Shown here piece by piece: positions 1 to 13,389 of a stretch of DNA of 64,000 nt (the stretch's first letter is position 1; each line of letters opens with the position of its first letter). The notes beneath the pieces were generated by a model that was not told where the DNA came from, did no database searches, and saw only the letters and a program-made list of their open reading frames with translations. The stretch spans positions 69,358-133,357 of the forward strand of contig VXCM01000303.1 in NCBI GenBank assembly GCA_014773175.1, read 5' to 3'. This DNA comes from Lucifuga dentata (Eukaryota; Chordata; Actinopteri; Ophidiiformes; Bythitidae). Made by a program: the position numbers and the translations under genes.

Positions 1-3000
1 AGAACTAGAGGTTACCTTCCCATTTTTAAATGAAATATGTTTTTGCTGTGTTTCATCTGAATCAACAAGTGACTCTGAAGACCTCATCAGTACTTTTACA
101 AGCATGTTAAAACTTTGATTCTTTTCCAATTAAGGCAAGCAATCCGTTTTTTAAAAGTGCAATTATGAGATTTTAAATAGAAGTAAATGCTCCCTTTCAG
201 TTACAATTGGCATAAACATTCTGCATTTCCTCACTTGACGTACTTCCTCTCATAAGACGACAAAGCAGCAAGTCATATTCAGAACAACAGAATCATTAAT
301 TCCATCCTTGTATAGAGCTTACTCAGAATTTTGTTCCTTGCATTACAGACAAAAGTGAGTACAGTGTCATGTAAATGAACTGATTGATAATGTGGCTCAA
401 CAGGAGGGAAAATACTGATACTAGTGTTTTTATAAGATTTCTCAAAATTAAGAGGTATAAATATATATTTCAATATTAAACAGAAATATCAAAAATATAT
501 GATACTGTGAACCTCACCACTTTCCTACAAACTTTCCTCTGCAATGTGCACGGGCTGTCACGCCAGTTACACCTCGGGGGGGGGGGGGGNGGGGGGGGGG
601 GGGGGGTAGAGGTCATTAGGGTTGCAGTTTCCCGTGATGTTTTTATTGGCTTGAGCAGATGGCTTCCCTCAGCCTCTGTATTGTTATGGTGGCCATCTTG
701 TTCTGAGGGTCAGGGATAACAATGGTTGCCAATGGCTATGGTAGACAAAAGCTTTAGTGAAGGTTTTGCTGTTCCCCAAAAGAATTTCCCCAGTAACCTA
801 ACGCTGTAAAACTGGCAATGCTGTCAGACTTGCTGCTTTTACAAGATACAAGGACACCTCTGTCAGTGTCAGAAAAATGGAGTCACTGGGAAGCACTGTG
901 CAGGGTTAAAGCATTTGGCATATGAGTCATTCAGCAAGTTTGAGACATGATCAAACCTGGTAATGGGTGTCTGAACAACTGAGCTTCAGTCTGAAATAGT
1001 CAGAATTGTGCTAAAATACTGAATTACCATTTAAGGCACTAGAGTTTTCAGTGAGCTGCACTTTGAGATTTTGCCTTGGAGCTCAAAACAATGAAACACG
1101 ACAGCCTAAAAGCCTGCACTGTTTTTACAAGGCAACAGTATACTTGTATTATTCTTTACAATATCCACTTTCCTCTTTAGTTTTGACAACCTCCATCTCT
1201 TCAACCTCCTCTCCTCAGTTTGCCCCTTCTTGTCATATCACCCATCCTTGTGATATGCTACACCCTTCCCAGCCCAGAAAAAAAAAATTAAAATGTAAAA
1301 TGAACAGGCTGCATACATTCTTTATAGTCCCCTCCTGGCACCCACCCCATTTCCATGCAGGATTTCTGTTCTTCATTTCTGTGTTCGTTTTTTTCCTATC
1401 GCGTTTTAGTAAGGAGAAAAGAAGCAGAAGGTGGAGGAAGGAAAAAAAAATTGGTTGATGTTTTCCCTCAAACATGTGACCTCTGCTCAGCTCACAGCTG
1501 AAAATAATTTGGGCCTACAGGCCAGTGATGGCTGATGCAAACCCTTTTCCTCCTTTCTCCTCTCTCGGGGGGGTGCTAGCTAGGCCTTGGATTAATGTGG
1601 GCTACAGACAAAGCAAAAGAGAGCTGTAGCTAAGCTGTAAGTAAAGCTATGAAGTTAAAATGTTGCACTTTTTGTCTACTTCTTGTTAGACGAGACCACA
1701 ACTTTGCAGTAGGATCCATTTGTTTTTCATACTGGTAGAAAAGAAATGTGCTCGGAATCATTTCAAAACACTAGTCTCAGAGGGCCAATTATGTTGTTAG
1801 CCAAGGGAAGAGTTCAGCTTTTTACGTAATCTGCCAAATTGTGGCTTTTTGTCTGACGTGCCTCACAGCCTTTTGGGACAACAATTTGTGGAATTTGGCT
1901 GAATTAGGCTTGCATTCTCTACATAGTCACGGGGTTAAAGGCAGAGAAGTGTCAGGGTTAGCGAATGCAGGTTTATAGGGAGAGGGATGGAGGGGGGTCT
2001 CGGCCAAGCAGTGCTCAGGAAATGTTTAACGGCCTACGAATACCCTGAAGGAGCCCAGCACATCTGGTTGAAGTCACACACATACATACACACAGGCATA
2101 GAGCACTGACTGTCTGGACTGCAAAATGTGTGCCCTTGTCCATGTAGGTGTGGTTTTTATATGAAATTGTTTGGCAAGCTTGCAAGCATGGCAGTGTGCA
2201 TTTGTGTCTTTAATTTGCTCACTAACAAGGATGTGTGAATATATGGCAACAGGAGCGAGCTCTGACCTAACCTTTCCCATGTTAACAACATTTGTGCCAA
2301 ACAGATGCCAGACCTCTCTACGCTACACCCACAACAGCTTTTGACCAGGGTTTACAGGCCAGGTCACTAAGTGCTATGGAGGAGGGCCTCTAATTTGTTG
2401 AAGGACATTTGGCTAGCGCAGTTACAATCCAAGGGGTTTGTTTCCATTATTATTTGACAAATGGACCAAGTAATAATTTCTAACTGGCCAAGCTTGTCTT
2501 TTCACACTCACCTTGGCACTGCTTGGCCATAATAAAGAACAGAGGAAAGGAAAAATACAACATATTAAAAAAGGTAATTTCTGGAATGAAAGTGTGCATG
2601 AAAGATTTAAAGTCCAAAGTTATTTTCTTGAAAGTACTCCAGAAGGAGAGATTGAATGATAACACATCTGCCATTCCTATGACAAAAAAGTTAAACTGAG
2701 TGCCCTATGGCCTGCTGGCTTTTGGTTGACGCTGAAGTTTTCCTAATGGAGCTTAATTAGATTATGATTTGGGAGTTTGCAGTTTTTTCCATACGTTTCT
2801 TTTCATAATGAATGGTGCTGGAACCTCATTTGTGTTTATGGCTGTTGGCTAGCCATTGGTTAAAGCTTTGTTTTCAGTTCTATCCTTCAATTACTAATCA
2901 AGTGGGGATTTGCAGTTTGGGGAGATGCCTTGCAGCCTGTGAGGTCTGCTTCTCTGCAGCAGAAGCTTTCTTAGGCCACAGAAATGAGCGGTTTGAGCTA

Positions 3001-3268
3001 TTTGGCTTTACATTCACATACTACAGTTAGAACATTTTTCCCTAAGGGAGTCCTGGAGAAGCAGTTCTTCTTTTGACCTGATCCTCATTTTTCAGTCTGC
3101 CTATTTTTGTGCTCTATCTCCATATGTTTAGTTAAAACAAAAAATACAAGCTTCAATTTGTACACAAGAGTTGAAGTTGTAAATGTAAATATTAATAGCC
3201 ATAGAATATGCAAAACCTATTGTATTCTAAGTTTTCTACAGATGTTTTTCTCTTTTCTCTCTGTCCAG
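1..3268. other. Upstream/intronic DNA 5' of the first DENND2A coding exon
   Basis: No coding exon can be supported here; the open frames are short and match no family I know. The stretch holds a G-run interrupted by one n (about 578-606) and otherwise ordinary AT-rich DNA. A good splice acceptor (pyrimidine tract then CAG) ends at 3268, so at least one non-coding DENND2A exon probably lies upstream, inside this stretch or beyond the left edge. I could not place it or a promoter. Confidence 0.5.
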
Positions 3269-3269
3269 G

Positions 3270-6200
3270 ATGCCGGCTGCTAGCATCATGACTGGTGGGA
3301 GGGCCCTGCTGCTCTGTACAAACACTGACAACTGTATCTACCAATCAGTCAACGGGTAAGTGCAACTAAGCCAAGCCAAACTCTAATTGCCAGAGATCAT
3401 GTTAAATCACCTCATACTCATTCCACTGGTATTGTAGTATTAGTGCTGTAGTGATGTCAGATATGTTGCTTCTTTCAGCAAAGTGGACATAACTTTTTTT
3501 TTTTTTTTTTTTNTTTTTTTTTTTTTTTTTGTTGTTTTTAAACTCTTTGTACTGGAAGAAGAGACAATTTTTTCTGTTTTGGGCTGCAAAGCATCATGTC
3601 TGTGTCAGAAAGCAACTCAGCAGATTTCTTGTGTAATCATATCAACTGGTATAGAATATAAAATGTAGTAGAGATTGTATTATTTATTTATGAAGCATGT
3701 GAAATTGTTATAGTCCAATTCTGATTTTGCAGTTCTAGTTGACATCTACTTATAGCAACAGCTGATGTGGCTCATGGGTACTGTAGTACTGAGTGGCATT
3801 GGACATACTAAACTGACCAAAAACACAATTTATAAGGAATGATGGGGAAACATTTACAGTAAGTGATTCCAGGAGATTGATTGAATGATCTCAAAATGAT
3901 TATAACCAGTGATATTAAAAATCATACAGGTAGTACCCTTACTTGCCCCTGAGCAAGTTAGTCATTAATCGCCAGTATAAGTCTGTAGTTGGGTGTTGAA
4001 ACAAGATCTGCCAAAATGTGATCTTGCAATAGTTTACTTTTACTCTAACATCTTATGTTTGTTAATTCCTTGGGTTGGACATGCTGCTTGGGCCTGAAAT
4101 TCAAATTTTATGTTCTCTCAAGTAAGCTTAAGACACCGCTTTCCTTTCAGGTCAGCCATATAACAATAGCAGGCAGAGGAGGCCATAGTCGGCCATCTGG
4201 CATCAGGATACCATTACTGCCCCCCTGCTGCCACTGTCTAATGCCCCTGTAACCACTCTTTATGTACCTTCTGTCATTCTAGCAATAGTCATCTGTGCTA
4301 TTTAGATTGTAATGAAAGGGTTTTGCTTTGTTCTGATAAGAGGGGTTGTCGAGCAAAAGATGTAATTTCCTTTTTTTTTTTTTTTTTNTTTTTTTTTTTT
4401 TTTTGAGGACTAGAGTTGCAAAGACTCAAAGATACATTTCTCTTGAGGAATTAAAGTCAGAATTTGATATGCAGAGATATTACTAAGAGAAGTTAGCTTT
4501 GTCTGTTCTTCATCCTCACTGAGTTGGCTCAGTTGGTCAGTTGTTACCCTTGTACTCCTTTCCCTCCTTCTGCCCTCAATGACCTCCATGCTGCAGCCAT
4601 CCATCTGTGTATCTGTAGCCATGTGTGATAGTCTAGCTTTCTATCTCTCTTCATCTCTTTTTGTCTTAAAGTGCTCTTCTGAGGTGGAAAAATAACACAT
4701 TTGATTTGCTCCTACATCTGTTCCTCTTTTTACAGATTCACTCTTTCTTTTATTCACACACACACACGGTCCTACTCCTGTCCTTTATTTAACTTTCCTA
4801 TATGACCTAGTTTTTCGTCTGTTGCTTTATGCTTCATAAAAACCGCTGTTTCAACTGAGCAAAATGGGGGTTGAGAGAATGGACAGGGGGAGAGAGGGAG
4901 AAAAGGCCAAACTAATACTTCTGAGAGGCTTGTTTAGTTACTGTCCATTTTGATCACACTCAAAAATTGTTAATGGATGAAGTTTTTATTTCCTTTCTTT
5001 AAAATTCACTGAGAAAACTTGAATCACTCAGTTCCCCTTGAGATTTCCCCCGGATTGTATAACTCTTGGTTTTCACATCCGGTGACATCATCAGAAGTCA
5101 CCAAGCAAGGATACATTTCCTCTGTTTGTTGGAAATCCAGTTGTTTAATGAATGGACTTTGGGTCAAACAGAGATTTATGGGTCAGGATTGGAAAAGAAA
5201 AGATGCACGTCTACACTTCGTTTTTTTCTGTGTATACTTACATCTCCCCTCCAGCATAGTTGTGTGTGCAGCTTGTAAACTTTGACCCCCAAACCCAAAG
5301 TTCAGAGTCATGACTCATGACCTAGTAATCTTCCAGAAGTGACTCACAGTTAAACCAGAGGCACCAAACAGAGGCTTGAGCTCCTTTAAAAAGAATTCTT
5401 GTTTATTCCATAAAACAAAGATCTGTTTGGACAAAGGCATAAGTACTCCGTTTTTGTAGGCAACTGAAAGAGCTATGAGAGCAGCTTTGTACACTTAAAA
5501 TTGCAACTGACATGTCTATGAAAATAACTGCACTGTAAATCATTACTGTTAACAATACTGCAATGTCCCTCTGTGTTATTTTATCTGTAATGAATTAAGT
5601 GCATGTTGGTTTTTAGCAGTGGTTTGGATGCTGTGTTTGCATGTTTTGCCTGTTTGTGTGGTTCCCCCACGTTTCTAAGTGTAAGTTAGTAAGGTGAAGA
5701 GACTTGTGGTCTTGGGTGTCTATAGGCTCTTTCAGCCTATTACTGAAATATATTTCAGCTCCATATTTCTGCATGTGTTTCCTCGCTAGGCTCCAGTGCT
5801 GTGGCTTGAAGGTCGGGGAGACTCCGTCATCTGTGGTGCCTCAGCACCAAGAGGTGTGCAGGTCACCAGGGGACACAGACAGGAGGGACACTTCTGTGTC
5901 CACCAAGCGTCCCCTTTCCCCCCTACTCAGCCTGAGTGACAGCCTGGGTCATCGTGACACCATGCTGGCTCACAAGAGAGCCACTACCACCGACCCACGG
6001 ACTTCCAACATGGAGAATGGGCTCTGTGGCAAGCTGAACCATAACAATAGTATGGCAGGAGTCAAGACTGCCAGCATCCGTGATAAGATCTCACAATGGG
6101 AGGGCAAAAAGGAGCCTGTTTCATTAGCATCCACGGGCATGAGTCTACTGACCACGACACAGAAAGAAGTTGAAACAGTTCGGAAAAAGGAATCCAAAGC

Positions 6201-9200
6201 TTCAGAGGTTCAAAGGACAGACAATATGAGGTTTGTCAGCTGGGAAAGGCAAGACTCAGGGAAGGAGAATGTAGGAAAGCTGGTGGATTTGAGGCCTAAA
6301 TCTCCACAGGGCCCAACAAATAGGGACAGAGAAGTAATTCTAGAGAGGGGGTTTCGGGGTCCTAAACCATCAGAACAACCCCAGGACAAGAAAAATGTTT
6401 TAACTCATATTAAGAAACTGGAGAAGGCAATGAAGGAAGTTCCTGACAAACCTTCACTGGCATTCCCAGGGAATTACTTCTGCCCTCCTTCAAAGGAGGA
6501 GCAGGAGGAAATAGAAAAGAAGGCCAACGAGCCCATTTTTGGGACTTTCGATGTGGCTCGGCCTGGCAGGTCACGCAGGAGGTGGGAGGGAGATCCAGAG
6601 AATGAATATAGTGAGCCAGGTGCTCCATGTATAAACCCACTACCTAAACCTCAGAGAACCTTCCAGCACCACACACCGCCCACTACACCAGGGCCCGTAT
6701 CAGGGAAGGGCAAGAGGAACTTGCCCCCTCTGCCCTCAGTTCCCCCTCCACCCTTACCCACTTGCCCACCTCCAGGAGTTTGTAGGAGACCCTGGTCTGA
6801 CAAACCCCAGGACAGCAGTAACAGGTAAGAGGTATGATACAATATGAGACAAAGAATATAGTCAGCCATTAATGCTTTGGCAGACGCTAAACACTCTGTA
6901 AAGCTGCATAATGTTTGTTCAAAAAAGACATAAGTAAATCCCCACCCATTCAAGCAACGTTGAGTTTTACATTTCTCAGCATGAAAGCTAAATTTACAAA
7001 AATAAATTGTTCAGAGTTCTGTCATGAAATTACTATGAATCAGTGTTGGCCCTATGTATCCTGTTCCCTCACCACCATTCTAAAGGTAAAGTGAACAACA
7101 TCTTCCACATCTGCTGTAAATCACAACCGTCGATGACATCATCCTGTTTCTAAATATCCCAAAGAATGAGCTCATAGATTGGATGTGAGGAATGTACACA
7201 CAAACTCATTACTCATTGCAAAACTCTGCTGTAAGGAGAAAACAACATGCAAAGTAGAGTGAGTCATGTTAAAGAGGCCCTTGTGTTATCAAGGAGTTAT
7301 GCTCTGACAGTAAAAGTCATTGTGTAAGGCCTTTACTGTCACAAATGAGAGGTTTGTAGACTTCAAATTTCCAAAGGTAACATTTTGTGTAATTCATCTA
7401 AAGCAAAGTCCGAATCCCAATCCAAATCACTTTATTTGGAAAGAACAATTAGGATTTGGAAATATGTGGAGTCTTACAAGCAGGAGTCAAATTCAGATGG
7501 TTTCAATCAAACAACAGGGTCTGGGGGGAAACTAAAAAATGTGAAGTCTGCAGTATTGGAGTAAGTCTATTGTTCACTTTCTCCAGTGGTCTGCATTCTT
7601 GTTTGGAGTTTGGCTTGTGACTGGTGCATTCCATACCATATGTGGAGGCCTTACTCTGCTCCAGTGTGGAGAGTCAAGTTCTTTGTTTGGTCAGGCTGTC
7701 TCTCTGAGTGTCCACTGCTGTGTGTGTGTGTTTGTGTTTCCATGAGTGCATGTACAATTGCAATCATGTATATGCATGTGTGGATGCGTGTGTACACTTT
7801 ATGCTGTTTGGCGGTGCTGAAATACCGACCGAGCATCGGCATTCAGAAATGGCATCTGGCATGTGGGACCATCTGACTGCTAGCTTGTCTTATTTGTCAT
7901 TTTTAAAGACATTAACATGGACACACGTGCACAGTCAAAAATCCCTCCCTCCTGTTTCTTCTATTGTAAGTGTCTAATACTCTTAAATCTGTGTGTTGCT
8001 CTGCCTAACAGGAAATCCTATGAATTTGAGGACCTCCTCCAGTCATCAGCAGATGGATGCAGAGTGGACTGGTACGCCCAGTCCCGTCTGGGCCTCACAC
8101 GCACTTTATCAGAAGAGAATGTCTATGAGGATATCATAGGTAAATGATATACATGATGTAAAATAATATAAAAGTAGCACTCATATACTGTATACTTTTA
8201 ATTATCCTGGAAGCTTTCATGAAGTCCATCTCCAACACACCAATAAATTTACTTATTAATTTTTCAAAATGTATTGTGTTCAGTATTATATTATATTACA
8301 TTATGTGTTGCCAGTATGGAGTGTCAGGTTGTCCGACTACATATGGCTCTTTAGCTTCATTTCTCATATCAGTCTGTGCAAGTTTCAGTAACTGAGGTGA
8401 TGAGGAGGTCAAGCTTTCTTTGCTCTGTTTTTACTGCTCCAGCATTTTAATTTAGAGGCATACTACTCCACTTTTATTAAAAATTATATGTAGAAGCCTG
8501 ACCGATGTTCCTACCTTATTGTCTGCAACGTTATGCCAACCCCACCTACAGTTTGTTTAATTTCATAACTTATAATAGCTGCGATGTGTGAGGTCGTAGC
8601 TGTGGTTGCTTTCTATGAATGTGAGTGCAGTAGTGGGGCATATGAATGGCTTAGATCCATGGGACATTACTGGCAAAGGTTTCAACACATCTTAGGTTTT
8701 TATGCACGAGACAGTTGTATAATTAGTATTGCTTACTGGTAATGATCAAATTATGCTTTATTATTTTTGAGTGATGCCACATATTACTTATGGTCTCGTT
8801 AAAGTTTCCTTTCCTCTTTTCATAGAGTTATTGTTCCCTGAAATGCTTAGGCATTTTTTTCACCAAATCTCAGCAGTGCCCCTTGGGTAAGGCAAAGTAG
8901 AGACAAACTAGAGCCCCTATAGAGACAGTGCAGACAGTAATGAATGGGTATGTGCTCTTGGTTTTTTCTTTAACCTCCACATGCTATGCAGCTTCTCATC
9001 AACATGCTTTAAAGACACAATCAACACTCCAGTCAGTGTTTTTCGATTGAGAGGAAAGCACCTGTCACATGTATTCAGAAACATGCATACATGGATTGAT
9101 GATTTGTCTAAACACACATAGCGTGCTCACCTGTACACAGCTCACACAAACACACCACAGAGGTTGGCGTGCTGTTGCCAGCAATGTGAAAAACAGTATA

Positions 9201-12200
9201 CTGGTCCCTTGTTTTCATCAGAGGATGAAGGAGAGGGGAACTGAACGTCCCCTTCAATCCTCCTGCTACTCCTACAGGTCGCGTCTGGTGGATGGACTGT
9301 TAGAGGAGAGGAGAGATACAGACAAAGAGTGAAAGAGGCCTTGGAAAATGGGCCTACATCACTCCTGATCTGAAGGCTAGAGTTACATTTAGTTGTACTA
9401 GAAGTTACATCTTATTCTTATCAGAGTGAAATATGAGCTGGGCTAGTATGCAGGTGCTTTTGGTAGCTCTCCGCACATCTGGAATAGGAATAGTCTGGCA
9501 GAACAAAATGACAGGTTAGAACAGGTTGAAACGGAAAGAATACTTAATCCACTCTTTAGTAAGCTTGCAGTTTAGCAGCATTTTGTGACGTGAAAGTCAG
9601 TTTCTCACTTTTGGACAAATATTTTCTTCTGAAGACCCTCCATCCAAGGAAAACCCATATGAAGATATAGAGTTGGAGAGAAGCTGCCTTGGAAGCAAAT
9701 GTGTTTCACCTGCCTCCTCATCCCCTTTCTCTGATACTCCAACTAAGGTAGAAATCTAATCACCAAAACACAAGGCAGCAAAATATCACCATTAACCATT
9801 AAGGTATAAAACTGGAAGCAATCTTATACTTTCATTCACCTTGATATGCATCACTTTTTTTGTCCATTCCTGCTAGCTCTCCTCCAAGCCTGGCTTCTTT
9901 AGACAAACCTCAGAACGTCGAAGCTTCAAACTCCTGGAATTACGCAAGAGCAACCGGGATGCTGGAATCTCCTCACCCTCCCGTATCAGCCCCCCCTCCA
10001 CACCCAGCAGCCCCGATGACACCCCCTGTCTCTCTGGAGACCCTTATAACCGCAGAAGAAGGAAAATCCCCAAGGTATGGGATAAGAGAGGCCACTCACA
10101 AAGCTCACACTTCTCTTTTGGTGATTTTTGGGCTGGTGTACTGATCAGTGAGACTTGATTGTCCACTCATGCTGCCAACTGGAGATGAGTAAGACAGGAA
10201 TTTTTTTTGATGGATTTTTTCCTGTGAGTAGTGTGCCTACAGGAAGGCCTCCCCAGAAGCCGCATAAAAATCTGTGTGTGGCAGGTTGTGTTTATTAGTT
10301 AAAGCAGATAAATGCAAACTCCTCTTTGTCTTTATGTCCTCCAGATGGTGCTGAAAATAAATGCCATCTTTGAGGCACGGAGAGGGAAGAAACGCATGAA
10401 GAGGGTGTCTCAGTCTACAGAATCCAGCTCAGGGAGAGGTGAGGGTTCAAATCTGAAAACAGACTCCTTCACTACAACACCCTATAGTTTGACTAGAACG
10501 TGTGTTTGTTGTTTTTTGTTTTTTTTGTTTTTTTTCTGCTCTGTCCATAAAAGAAAAAGGAAAAAACTCCATCATTTTGCATGTGGTCACTTAGCTTTAC
10601 AATCTTGATACCAAGTTTTAAAATATTGAGTGGTATTGTTGTTGAGCAATGGCTGGAATGAAAGCAAGAAGAGCAAATACCATGTGCCTTGAGTTTGCTG
10701 TAATTGTTGTTTGCTGAGTCTTGACATTGTCCTTGCTTCCATTTTTTTTTTGTTTATAATATAGTGACAGATGAGAATAGTGAGTCGGAGAGTGACACAG
10801 AGGAGAAACTAAAAGGTGAGAATTACAATAAAAGCCAACACATAGCTGTATAATTAGCTAATAAATATGTTTTGGTTTTAATTAATGTCATTTTATTCAC
10901 ACATACATACAACTTTCTTTGCTCACAGTAGTTTTTCTTTCCATTGCTCCATTCTGCATTGTATTGAAAGTCATACAAAAAATAAAAATGTTAAGACAGC
11001 TAACAGCAAACATGCTCAGATGAATTTCAGCATGTCTTTCAGAGTGCATGACATGTTTCACTGTACCTCAGCTCACAGCCAGCGTCTGGTTTCGGTCCAA
11101 TCCATGCTGAAGCAGACAGGGCGGTACCGGACCTTGGAGAGGGATCTGATGGAGCTGCAAGAGAGAAAACTCTTTGAATATTTTATAGTCGTAGCGCTCC
11201 ACAAGACGAAGGCTGGGGTCCCGTACCTGCCAGAAGTCACACAGCAGTTCCCTCTCAAGGTAAAAGACAGAAATCGTATTAAGCATAAATTATTGAAGGG
11301 CAAAGATTATGATTTATCATAATAGATGTATACATTATAGTGCTTGTGAATCAGATTTGTATTTCACAAATGGCAGATAGCATTCAATTTGAACAATATT
11401 GTCTTTCATATGTTCTGTCATTTTACATCTAGCTTGAGAGGAGTTTTAAGTTCATGCGGGAAACTGAGGACCAGCTGAAGGTTATCCCTCAGTTTTGTTT
11501 CCCTGACGCCAAAGACTGGGCACCTGTGGACAACTTCCCCAGGTCAGTTGAGTCTGACTGTTGCCATGACAGTCAAGAACATAAAAAAGCGGTGAAACAA
11601 AATCAACCAGCTGAGTGGTTATGGCTCAACTGCTTTCCATGCTAATAACCACTTATTAGTGAAGACTTTAAAAGCCAACAATGGAAACGACCTTTCAGCT
11701 CTTCAAGATGACTATGCTCTCTTTAACTATAAGGCACTGACAATGACAAATGATGACAGGGAAAGAACATGATGGATTTAGTACCTTACACCTGGTTTGC
11801 AATTTACAAAATTATCACTTATTGTATGCTATTACCCAGTACCATATAGCTTAGTCTCTCAGGGCCTGCATTGTTCTGAGAAAGTGATGATGTGTGCCCT
11901 AAGGTGACGGCTAATAATTACCTGCTGATAAATGTTTTGATGGGTGAAGGGCCAGAGGAATGTTGTTGGCATAAGCTATGTCAGCCGCCAAACACACACC
12001 TGCAGGCCCAGCCATTGAACTGGCTGACACTCTCTCATGTTAAGAAAGTCAATAAATACTTGTCAGGTGGAGCTTAGAAGGCTTTGTGAGGATATTTACA
12101 GTGTAAGCCTGTACTCAGGGGCCTGTATCTCAAATACAAAGTCAGATTGCAAAAACACCTAGTTGGCTAGCAATGTCAAGTCCATTTAACAGCTCTAAAT

Positions 12201-13354
12201 AATCTAGAGTTCAGCTTACATCTTTTTCCATATTCTCAGTGAGACATTCTCATTTGTCCTGACTGGTGAGGATGGGAGCAGGAGGTTTGGCTACTGTCGA
12301 CGTTTACTGGTAGGTTCTCAAAATGCTTCTGGTGTGTCCAAATAATGTGTAATCACACACTTTCTCTTAATTTGATTATTGGCTTTTAAACTTAATATTT
12401 TATGAACTCCCTTTACTCTTGTGTTTTTGTGAATAACCATATAAATTGCCATCACGACGCTAGTGTTACAAAAACAACTCCTACATGTTTATTTAATTTG
12501 GTCAATAAAGAGATTTTGAATTTCTTCTTGACTGCATCTTCCTCTTCACTCTGCGAAACAAAGGCTTTTCTTTGCTCCACTGCTCTAATCCTGTAGTTGC
12601 ACTGGGGTGAGCAGTCTTGTGACATGCAGTTGTTTTGAAGCTGTCTGTTTCCTGCTGACTATTCACAGCCCAGCGGTAAAGGCAGAAGGCTTCCTGAGGT
12701 CTACTGCATCATCAGCCGCCTGGGCTGCTTCGACCTCTTTTCCAAGGTAGCTATCGTGGAGTAAGCATAAACACAAATGCACCCTCAAATGCACCACACA
12801 CATCAAGAGAAATTAAATTGCACTGCATTTTATGTGTAACACTTCCCATATAGAGATATGATAAAGGCCCCCACTGTAGAATACTCAGCGTTACCACCCT
12901 TGGTGCCCACAGAGCTCCACCCACCCTCTGCCTAGTGGCTTCTTTCCCAAAGAGCCTTGAAACTAAGGCTCCAGAACACACACACATGTGAATTGCAGCT
13001 GATGTGGTTACTGCAGTGGAAAAGGTCCCTGTAATGGGCCTCAGATTTATATGCATGTCAACGTGCATATGTAAATGTGCATGTGTGCATTTTCCTTTCT
13101 AAAGTTGTGTAAACATGGATGCAGACATGGACATAAGCAGGTAAATATATGCTGCATCTGTATCAGATCAGCTTCACAAAAGTTAACACTATACACATGT
13201 ACAGTAGGCGTATTGCATTAATACACACAGTATGGGGCCGGAGGGGTACAGCACACATTTTATCCCATTAATCATGAAGTCTCATCTATTCATACTAAGC
13301 TATATTGACTACATGTTTGGCTGTCTCCATTGAAAATGGCAGGAAGACAAACTG

Positions 13355-13389
<35 letters not shown>

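Noticed and set aside
1051..1458. 135-codon + strand frame near the left edge
   Set aside because: It runs through low-complexity A- and pyrimidine-rich DNA and has no homology that I recognise.
9860..10144. 94-codon frame rich in Pro/Ser on the + strand
   Set aside because: It overlaps the DENND2A exon 9877-10074 in another frame. The correct frame (LSSKPGFFRQTSERR...) matches DENND2A and fits both splice junctions.
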